Assembly: GCA_964020155.1 (NCBI GenBank)
Contig: OZ026566.1
Coordinates: forward strand, 3,296,514 to 3,331,513
DNA: 35,000 bases
DNA from: Chondrilla cf. caribensis
Lineage: Eukaryota; Porifera; Demospongiae; Chondrillida; Chondrillidae
Direction of reading: 5' to 3'
How positions within the stretch are numbered: the stretch's first letter is position 1; the number at the start of each line of letters is the position of its first letter. Both the position numbers and the translations under genes were made by a program. Below the pieces are notes generated by a model, which did not search any database, was not told where the DNA came from, and saw only the letters and a list, made by a program, of their open reading frames with translations. This document shows, piece by piece, positions 27,101 through 35,000 of this stretch.

Positions 27101-28709
27101 ACTGAAGCACAGAATCCGTCTCCGGGACACCACTGTTTCAACCGTCGCCTGCAACAACACCCATGTGTTCATTGGGACCATGGAGGGGTACGTGTTCAAG
27201 TATGAGACCGCCATCGCTCTGCTGAAGCCTGAAGACTACAGGCCAGAGAAGCGGTGCCTGACACAACACTGTATCGACGGCCTTGTCGTCATTGGGTCCT
27301 CACTTTGGCTATCCCACACAAAGCAGATGCTCTTCTGTAGTGTGAAGACGCTTGATATTGAGGCCTCAAAAACTCTATCGAACGACGAACCCGGAAAAAT
27401 TGGCCACATTGCCGTCAATGACAGAAAGACCTTAGTGTGGAGTAGTGAGCCAGGGAGTCCGATCATCCGAGCCTGGAGGGCCCAGCAGCAAACCATCGCC
27501 TTCAACCTCGCTGTTGGTGACATTCTCATTGGAGTGGACAGCAGCATTGGACAGCAGGACGCTGTCATCAGTCGAATATGCTGTGCTCTTGACACTGTGT
27601 GGTGTGGAATGGCAACTGGACACATCATGGTGTTCTCCGAGGACCGGGAGCTCCTACTCCACTTCAGACCGTATGAAGACTACATACGTTTCCTCGTCCC
27701 TATACCCTCGTCTGGGCCGTGTGGTAAAGAGGACTGCATGGTGCTAAGCGGAGGAAAGAACTACATCAGAGACGCCTACCTTGAGGATGTGAGTGACGAT
27801 GCAAATGTCCCTGATATTCCGAAAGAGTCCACAAAGTTGCCCGAATCCCCAATTGGAAGCACACTGGCCGGCACTGTCATACTGTGGGAGGCTCTGAAGG
27901 CCAGTCACATGCGCCAGGTGAACATCCTCTCTGAGGGTGATGTCTGGAGGTCACACAAGGCTGCTGATGACTACAAGGAGAAATGCAAACAGAACACAAG
28001 AGTGTCTTCGAATTCCGTCTATGGTCGTTCGGAATTAAAGGTCCGCTCCACCAGCCCATCCAGACATAGGGTGAGAACCCAAAGTTACGCTATGGACAAA
28101 CTTCATGTCTGCCTGCCTGGTGAAAAGAAAATAGTTATTGCTATTTCAAAACCTGTTATATTGAAGAAGCTTCTCTCTGAAATTTCCAGTCTTCTAAAAG
28201 CTGAAGTCACTGACAGGCTTTTGATTCACTACAAACGTGATGGAAAGGTGGTGAAGATATCCAATCAGGAAATGCTTGGAGAGTATTTGACATTTAAGGA
28301 GCGTCCTGAAATCATTGTCTCTAGGGACAGAAGTACCCCTGGAAGTGAGCCCCCCACTGTCCCTGAAACTGAGGCCCCCACTGTCCCTGGAACTGTGGCC
28401 CCCACTGTCCCTGAAATTGCGACCCCCACTGTCCCTGAAATTGTGGTCCACACTGTTCCTGAAGTTTTGGCCCCCACTGTCCCTGGAACTGAGGCCCCCA
28501 CTGTCCCTCGAACTGTGGCCCCCACTGTCCCTGAAATTGCGACCCCCACTGTTCCTGGAATTGTGGTCCACACTGTTCCTGATGTTTTGGCCCCCACTGT
28601 CCCTGAAACTGTGGCCCCCACCATCAGCGAGGTCAACAGCAGCAACAGCAATGGGGTCACCAACCACAGCACATGTACTGCACTCAATGATTCCACGAAT
28701 ACAGTGTGA
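21143..28709 (+). CDS. ROCO-family protein kinase B with Thr-Val-Pro repeat tail
   Basis: Three exons, 21143-21536, 22785-24314 and 24457-28709, introns phase 1, 2058 residues; exon borders fall at the same codons as in ROCO A. The start MSDKLHKYCHEGN aligns with the ROCO A ATG. Ankyrin repeats (about 5-130), linker, LRR (305-460) and Roc (about 489-641) follow, with P-loop GKQERGKT at 497-504, DFGGQ at 548-552 and THYD at 606-609. COR runs about 645-880, then a private basic/Ser linker (890-990) and a Cys/His segment (CIEC about 1077, CPSGKH about 1109). The kinase has GTGAFGSV, Lys1172, YRD 1265-1267, DFG 1290-1292 and APE 1313-1315. A propeller-like region precedes a PB1-like domain about 1850-1930. 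The C-terminal 128 residues hold eleven TVP octads and are absent from ROCO A. The gene is expected to be a GTP-regulated kinase of the LRRK1/2 type; pathway unknown. It is divergent from TECPR2 and convergent with PDSS1. Confidence 0.9.
21585..21720. repeat. G-rich tandem repeat (about 37 bp unit)
   Basis: Two to three imperfect copies of GGGGTGGAGTGAGGGCGAGG followed by GGGTGGGGAATGGGTA. Its repeated runs of three to five G could form G-quadruplexes on the ROCO B sense strand. Confidence 0.8.
22116..22196. repeat. 81-bp hairpin-forming inverted repeat
   Basis: Arms 22116-22137 and 22175-22196 are 22 bases each and match as inverted repeats at 20 of 22 positions, with a 37-base loop. As RNA from the plus strand one of the two differences is a G-U wobble. 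It could be a pre-miRNA-like hairpin or the remnant of a small inverted-repeat element. Confidence 0.6.
28346..28625 (+). repeat. Coding 24-bp minisatellite with 120-bp higher-order period
   Basis: Within the last exon of ROCO B. Eleven TVP octads of 24 bp (TVPETEAP, TVPGTVAP, TVPEIATP, TVPEIVVH, TVPEVLAP) repeat as a block of five, starting at 28356, 28476 and (partial) 28596, exactly 120 bp apart. Opposite-strand ORFs over it are shadows. Confidence 0.93.
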
Positions 28710-29086
28710 GATCTTCTGGACAACTATTTTTCAGCAATTTGTTTTCCTTAATTTTCTTTTGGTGCTATATTGTTGTTATTTTTTCCTATTTGTGCTGTTG
28801 TTTTCTTCCAAAAAACACAACATTGTGTAAATTGACATTATAATAGAATTCATACAGCTGATACATGTAATAATTATTGAAACTTTGTATATGTATTATA
28901 TATTTCATTTATAGTTATTAGTATATTATTTCATATTAATTCCATGCGAAAACAGATACATTTTATTGGTACATGCAAGTTATGTAGACCTGACATATGT
29001 TGATGTTGCTCGAGTATATTGACAATGATCCAGTTAGACAATGTGTACATCATAATTGCTATAACAACGTACAATATTATAAAACT
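28710..29086. other. Tail-to-tail intergenic region, ROCO B / PDSS1
   Basis: 377 bp, AT-rich, between convergent stop codons; it must hold both 3' UTRs. No convincing AATAAA was found for either gene. Confidence 0.7.
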
Positions 29087-29339
29087 TCATTTACTTCTAG
29101 AAACACACTTTTGAGTTAATTCAATTAATGATTTCTTTCCTTTGCATTCCTTCAAAGGCTGAAGAGATTTTATAGCCATTTGGGCGTGTTCCATTGCTAA
29201 TTGGTGGGTTCTCCTCAGACCAGAACTCTGAATAAAGTTGCAGGAATGGATGAATTAATGAACACACAAAACAGAATTTTATTGAGCGTACACATTGAAA
29301 CGTACACACATGCACAGATGGGTATATGCACACATGCAT

Positions 29340-29376
<37 letters not shown>

Positions 29377-31399
29377 ACACACACATGGCAGACACTCTAT
29401 CACCAATCCATCCCACCTTATTGACAAGATCGAGAGCTCTTCTCGAATCCCCATCTTCGGAAAACTTCCTGTTTATCAGTTCATTCAATTCAGAAAACTG
29501 AATCACAACAAATATAAACAAATCAATACTACATGTTGACCATAATATTTCAATGCATTGTATTATTCAGTTATTTCATAATTATCATCCAGGTGGACCA
29601 CTCAACCAGGAAGGTTACCGTACAAAGTCACCACTCAGGTTGTTCATCGCAAATACTACCATAATGCATATAGGGTGTACATAGTTGGTAGGAGTCCCAA
29701 AGGTGCAGTAGTGAAATACTTCTATCGGGAGTTCATATCAACATGAGCAGTGCAAAGTATTAGGAAGCAATCGGAGTTAAAGATTTACGCAAGGGAATAT
29801 CGCAGTATTTAGTTATATCGAGATATTGAATGGGGCTGTGTAGTTGAATATTTAGTTATATCGAGATATTGAATGGGGCTATGTAGTTGAATATTTAGTT
29901 ATATCGAGATATTGAATGGGGCTCTGTAGTTGAATATTTAGTTATATCGAGATATTGAATGGGCTATGTAGTTGAATATTTAGTTATATCGAGATATTGA
30001 ATGGGGCTCTGTAGTTGAGTATTTAGTTATATCTAGATATTGAATGGGGCTCTGTAGTTGAATGCTCCCAAGTGGAAATCACCCAGGACTGCTAGTCAGG
30101 CCTTGATCCTCCATGAAGGGTCAGCCAGGCCAGACTAATACATCCCGACTGTAATGTCTGAGCTAGGACCACAGGTGCATCACAGGATACACCAATGGGG
30201 TGCCGTTTGCAAGAATAAAAAAATCAATATTTACCTTTCAAAATTTGAGGATACAGTATACACATACATCCACAGATGTGTACTATACATCTACTGATGT
30301 GTACTATACATCTACTGATGTGTACTATACATCTACTGATGTCTATTAGTACACACATAATTGCACAAATATTTCAGTTACCTCTTCTGCTGCATACAGC
30401 ACAGGAGCAGTTGCTAGTCCCAACTTCAAATCAGTGGCAGTCGGCTTCCCCAAATCTTCCGATGTGCTCTTATAATCGAGCATGTCATCAGTCAGCTGGA
30501 AGGCCAGCCCTGTATGGCGGCCATATTGGTACGCTGCTTCACACACCTGGTGGTCACTCTTACCAAGGAGGGCTACCTACAAATGTCACAACAGAACACC
30601 TAACAACATGTGAAATGAGATATAGACACCAACGCACAGCTTTACAGGAATTTGCCATTAGTGTCGCTGTCTTCCTGTAGGTCTTTTCCAGATAATTGTT
30701 GAACATGTCGGTTTTTTCCTTTCCAACTGATTTCAATTGCATAATTTCACCTGAAACGATGTAAAATTGCAATTTATCTCACAAAATTTACACAAAAAGG
30801 TTGACAGTACATACATACATAGTATACGTAGCTATCACACATACAAAATAATTGAAAACCAGCAAATGCAGACTTGCACACAGCATATACAACACACACA
30901 CCCACACCCACACCCACCCACACACACACACACACACCTTTTACCAAGTCATCAATCACAGTAGCTAGGATCCTTATAACTTCAGTGTGCCCCACTCTTG
31001 CCAAAGCCATTGAAGACCTTGCTAAGATGAAATCTCCAGTGACCACTGACTGTACAAACACATGTGTATTAGCTTGAATCAGAACATAGTGTATAGTACA
31101 TGTCAAATATGAGACTAACAGCTGACTGCTGTGTGTAGCCTGCTGGCACTATAGGATTTACCATTTTTTCTCCCCATTTAGCATTGATTGAGGGTTTTCC
31201 TCTTCTTATTGCTGCACCATCAATGACGTCATCGTGAATGAGACTAGCAGTGTGGATCATCTCGGATATCATCGCTATGGTGTATTGCAAGTGGTGAACA
31301 CGAGAACTGATGATGGAGTAGATGATGGAGAGGGAAGGGGGAGGGGAGAGTGAGTAGGGGAGAGATAGGAAGGTTAAAGCAGTAACAACATGACTATAA

Positions 31400-31461
<62 letters not shown>

Positions 31462-31995
31462 TATAATACTGGTTCCCACCTTCCAGTATGGTGGTGATTG
31501 CACACAGCTGCCATCAGCACTGCCATTGTGGGACGGAGACTCTTCCCTCCCCCATCAAACAAGTAGCAGCTGCTTTCATATAATGTGTGACTAGAGCATT
31601 GCAACTCCTGGATGTTGGAAGACGACAAATGACCCATTTTATATACAGCAGTACACAAACCTTGTATATAGAGCAAAAGTTAGACTCTAAATTATACTGC
31701 TGTGTATACATAGGCAGTTGCAAATAGTATGCGATAAACATGATGATTCCGATACTGTGAAGTATGTATCGAGTACCACCTGCACACCGTTCTGCGGCAG
31801 TCCGGCTAGAACGCAGTATTGAGAGACTGAACACTTTGGAAATTCTTCCCGCTCTCTCACCTGGTGGATTGCATTTGGTAATTCCGCGAGAAATTCGTCC
31901 AATTGCAGTGATGCAGTGTCTGAAATAGAAGAAAGATAAATCTTTCCACTAAATCGCTTCAATATTTTAGCTGTCGCTCTACAGACGCGCGCCAT
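29087..31995 (-). CDS. PDSS1: Decaprenyl-diphosphate synthase subunit 1 (polyprenyl synthetase)
   Basis: Eight exons, 31861-31995 (ATG at 31995), 31480-31607, 31162-31306, 30938-31049, 30638-30750, 30382-30576, 29417-29497 and 29087-29227 (TGA), all in phase, 349 residues. Both prenyl-synthase Asp-rich motifs are present: DDVID at about 113-117 ([13 protein letters not shown]) and DDMLD at about 241-245 ([12 protein letters not shown]). [52 protein letters not shown] and [20 protein letters not shown] follow the PDSS1 order closely. The last exon ends [16 protein letters not shown], like the vertebrate C-terminus. PDSS1 pairs with PDSS2 in mitochondria to make the isoprenoid side chain of ubiquinone. 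The N-terminus is shorter than in vertebrates but basic ([15 protein letters not shown]), compatible with a mitochondrial presequence. The two last exons are short and lie between repeats. It faces ROCO B tail-to-tail. Confidence 0.92.
29342..29386. repeat. (CA)n microsatellite in PDSS1 intron 7
   Basis: About twenty CA units between the two last PDSS1 exons. Confidence 0.93.
29806..30063. repeat. 43-bp tandem repeat, six copies
   Basis: Six near-identical contiguous copies of a unit starting TATTTAGTTATATCGAGATA and ending GTAGTTGAA, without unique spacers. Confidence 0.93.
30270..30345. repeat. 21-bp tandem repeat
   Basis: Three to four copies of GATGTGTACTATACATCTACT in PDSS1 intron 6, just below the exon 6 donor. 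Confidence 0.88.
31401..31457. repeat. (CA)n microsatellite in PDSS1 intron 2
   Basis: About 28 CA units between exons 2 and 3, some 20 bp after the exon 2 donor on the gene strand. Confidence 0.94.
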
Positions 31996-32617
31996 TTTAC
32001 AACAACCGTTAGGTAATTACGCAATACCCATCCGCTATACGAGAGTTATAACTAGTTGTGAACAAAGTTCAGAACCTCGCAAATGCTTGGATAGTGGTAG
32101 CTACTACTAATAATAAGTGATTATTATCGCTGATTGGGTACTCTAAAATTAATTTTTAGGAGTTGCTTGGAAAAGATGCCCTATTTTGAAATTCCAAGAA
32201 TTAAAAATTGGTCTGGAATTCGGGCATAACGGGTATGCCAAACGTAATAACCTCGAAGCCCAAAATGAGATGCCTAAGTAGTTCCAGTGTGTGTTGGGGG
32301 GGGGAGGGGGGGGATGCTTGTTGGTTTGGAGAGTTTGGTGTGATAGGATCAGACTTTGACCCACGTAACTACCTTTCAATGCACAAAACATAAATAAACA
32401 ATGCACTAATACACATAATATGAAGTTGTATGCATCGGCATAAATTTATAAAAATCATTTTAACACACTCACAAAATTAATACATACATACGTCTAAAAT
32501 AGAGATATTCGTAATAATAATTTTAATATGCAGTGTGTGTGTGTTTGGGTGTGGGTGCTAAACTATGAAACATTTCATTATTATTGTGGGTAGGTAGGTG
32601 TATTACACACAGCAAGT
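31996..32617. other. Intergenic: PDSS1 promoter side and 3' flank of the UBA gene
   Basis: 622 bp between the PDSS1 ATG and the stop of the next gene, which is on the same strand. AT-rich with a G run at about 32296-32315. No E-box of the CACGTG type and no convincing TATA box were seen. Confidence 0.65.
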
Positions 32618-32837
32618 TCAACTCTGGCGGTCGAGGAGGTCATTGACAACAGCTCTTATGTGGTTGTTGTGCTTCTTCAACAGCTCCTCGTTCAGGTGGC
32701 GATTCGGGAATCCCATGCTCACCAGCCTATCACGAGGTTAGTGGGTTCTTTAGGAGGTGCCTACTTTGCCTGTGGAGGTGTGTACTTCTTTGGAAGCTTG
32801 AAAGCAGGTGTGGTAGAAGTGTTATCACAACTGTCTC
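32618..32837 (-). CDS. NBR1-like UBA domain, C-terminal exons (partial gene)
   Basis: The last exon is 32618-32726 (TGA 32618-32620) and the one before ends at 32765 (GCA AA|GTAGGC); its start is probably 32837 but uncertain. Joined, they read STTPAFKLPKKYTPPQA, then K and LVSMGFPNRHLNEELLKKHN, ending VVNDLLDRQS. The pattern MGF-x-(D/N)R-x-LN-x-x-LLKKHN-x-x-I-x-x-VV-x-(E/D)LL is that of the ubiquitin-binding UBA at the C-terminus of the autophagy receptor NBR1. Splice phases across the 32727-32764 intron agree (2 then 1). I see no PB1, ZZ or FW domain here, so this is either the end of an NBR1-like gene or the C-terminus of the ankyrin gene at 33620-34188. The phases do not fit a direct join to that ankyrin exon, so an exon is missing between them or they are separate genes. 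Confidence 0.6.
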
Positions 32838-32852
32838 CTTCACATTGAATAC

Positions 32853-33612
32853 CTTAACACTCTACACACTCACACACTACACACTCACACACAACACTCA
32901 CAGCACACTACACACAACACTCTACATACACACACACTATACACAACACTCTACATACAGACACACTACACACAACACTCTACACACTCAAAGCACACTA
33001 CACACAGCACTCTACATACATACACACTACACACAACACTCTACACACTCACACACAACATTCACAGCACACTGCACACAACACTCTACACACTCACAGC
33101 ACACTACACACAACACTCTACATACTCACACACTACACACTCACACACAACACTCACAGCACACTACACACAACACTCTACATACAGACACACTACACAC
33201 AACACTCTACATACAGACACACAACACACAACACTCTACACACTCACAGCACACTACACACAGCACTCTACACACTCACTCACAGCACACTACACACAGG
33301 ACTCTATACACACACAACACTCTACACACTCACACACAACACTCTACACACTCACTCACAGCACACTACACACACAGCACTCTATACACACAGCACTCTA
33401 CATACACACACACTCACTCACAGCACACTACACACAACACTCTACATACACACACACTACACACAACACTCTACACACTCACAGCACACTACACACTCAC
33501 ACACAGTCACACTACACACACTCACACACAGCACTCTACACACTCACACACAGTCACACACAGCACTCTACACACTCACTCACAGCACACTACACACAGC
33601 ACTCTACACATC
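32853..33612. repeat. Complex minisatellite (TCTACACAC / CTCACAGCACAC words)
   Basis: About 760 bp of shuffled ACTCTACACA, CTCACAGCACACTACACACA and CATACACACAC words with a loose 30-50 bp period. The long Thr/His/Leu plus-strand ORF (32845-33657) is an artefact. It could hide a small exon of the flanking minus-strand gene, but none is visible. Confidence 0.9.
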
Positions 33613-33619
33613 CACTCAC

Positions 33620-34188
33620 TACAAACACCATCTTGGGCTCTAATAGTTTTACTATGACAAATTGACCAGAATCTGATGCCAAATCATATGGAGTCTTTCC
33701 CAAAGTGTTCTTTATCAACAACGGAGACCCATAAGCCAAGAGAAGCTGGGTGTTGGCGTTAGAAGAGAGGATAATAAGCACATGTGCATGGTGCATACAG
33801 AATCTCTTGATACATTTACGTATGTACATGTACGTACATACGTAGGTATACACAATATACATACATACAAATCACACCACGTACGCACCAATGTACAGTT
33901 GAACCTCCTTAACGCGAAATTCTATGGACAATTCCACAATTCCATGCTAAAAGCATTTCATGTTGACAGTACTCACATAATGCGTGTGAACATCAGCTGA
34001 AAATGTAGGGACGTAACAATAATCTTATGCTGTAGAGATTTTGTATTAATAAGGTTCGACTGTACATATAAATTGTACAATAAATTACATACATTACATA
34101 CATACATACGTTGGTACAGGTACACACTTACTTCAACACATCCAAGTAGACCAGACTGAGCAGCCAGATGTAATGGTGTATTCTCAAC
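33620..34188 (-). CDS. Ankyrin-repeat protein, two internal exons (partial, 5' end off right edge or in unseen exons)
   Basis: Exons 34132-34188 (VENTPLHLAAQSGLLGCVE) and 33620-33745 (LLLAYGSPLLIKNTLGKTPY, then DLASDSG and a VIVKLLEP end) join in phase 0 with GTAAGT and CCCAG borders. They give one and a half canonical ankyrin repeats: TPLHLAA-x-x-G-x-x-x-x-V-x-LLL, then a G-x-x-x-x-x-x-N-x-x-GKTPYDLA. The donor after the second exon is probably GTGAGT at 33619. The long intron upstream holds a LINE tail and a (CA)n array, so earlier exons are outside the window. The protein's family cannot be told from this fragment. It may be the same gene as the UBA exons at 32618-32837. Confidence 0.65.
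33896..34062. mobile_element. MITE, family C (TA target duplication, pogo-like termini)
   Basis: 167 bp flanked by TA on both sides (33894-33895 and 34063-34064). The left end reads CAGTTGAACCTCCTTAA and the right end is the inverted CAGTCGAACCTTATTAA. No coding capacity. The termini resemble family B at 4428-4602. Confidence 0.75.
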
Positions 34189-34210
34189 CTACACAGCATT
34201 GAAACGTGTG

Positions 34211-34950
<740 letters not shown>

Positions 34951-35000
34951 CAGACGGATGATAAACATAACTCTTGTCACCGCCAAATCGAAGGCATTCG

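Larger units (their letters stand above)
29498..30381. other. PDSS1 intron 6
   Basis: 884-bp phase 0 intron containing a 43-bp tandem repeat (29806-30063) and a 21-bp repeat (30270-30345). The stretch 30064-30230 is unique and unrecognised. Confidence 0.78.

Noticed and set aside
28194..28723. Antisense ORFs with Ser-Gly-Thr-Val-Gly repeats.
   Set aside because: They are shadows of the ROCO B TVP repeat; the sense frame continues an intact kinase gene to its stop codon.
29806..30063. Regular 43-bp repeats as a possible CRISPR array.
   Set aside because: The repeats are contiguous without unique spacers, and the genome is animal.
32845..33657. 270-codon plus-strand ORF rich in Thr, Leu, His and Tyr.
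   Set aside because: It spans only the shuffled TCTACACAC minisatellite; composition explains the open frame and the flanking evidence places genes on the minus strand.

Overview
This is a gene-dense stretch of an animal nuclear genome. The evidence is spliced genes with GT-AG introns, animal-type proteins (TECPR2, LRRK-like ROCO kinases, SCP-x thiolase, decaprenyl-diphosphate synthase subunit 1), many (CA/GT)n microsatellites and minisatellites, small TA-flanked inverted-repeat elements and one LINE tail. The compactness (genes 130-850 bp apart, few introns per gene) and the multi-copy ROCO kinases suit an early-branching invertebrate such as a sponge. That placement is inference and I cannot fix the species.

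Layout, left to right. (1) 166-1818, minus: 5' half of an SCP2/SCP-x thiolase gene that runs off the left edge. (2) 2240-6244, plus: a complete 7-exon carotenoid oxygenase gene, head-to-head with SCP2. (3) 7083-14617, minus: ROCO kinase A. (4) 14834-21012, minus: a complete 6-exon TECPR2 gene ending in a LIR-type W-x-x-I. (5) 21143-28709, plus: ROCO kinase B, which shares a 130-bp bidirectional promoter with TECPR2. (6) 29087-31995, minus: an 8-exon PDSS1 gene. (7) 32618 to the right edge, minus: an NBR1-like UBA C-terminal exon pair and two ankyrin exons (one gene or two), interrupted by tandem repeats, a MITE and a LINE 3' end.

The most interesting part is 7083-28709. Two ROCO kinases with identical exon number and intron phases (1,1) form a large inverted repeat with TECPR2 in the loop. 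Each reads ankyrin - helical linker - LRR - Roc GTPase - COR - Cys/His linker - kinase - beta-propeller - PB1-like C-terminus. The arms are a patchwork of nearly identical and strongly diverged blocks, as expected from gene conversion between inverted copies. Kinase B also carries a private Thr-Val-Pro repeat tail. E-box 10-mers GTCACGTGA(C/T) lie 40-80 bp upstream of the start codons in the three promoter regions (CCD/SCP2, ROCO A, ROCO B/TECPR2). The one between TECPR2 and ROCO B is the perfect palindrome known in vertebrates as the CLEAR/MiT-TFE site. A working hypothesis is a co-regulated autophagy/lysosome-related neighbourhood (TECPR2, LRRK-like kinases, NBR1-like UBA).

Exon boundaries were worked out by hand from splice-site consensus, frame continuity and recalled family sequence patterns. 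No database search was run.
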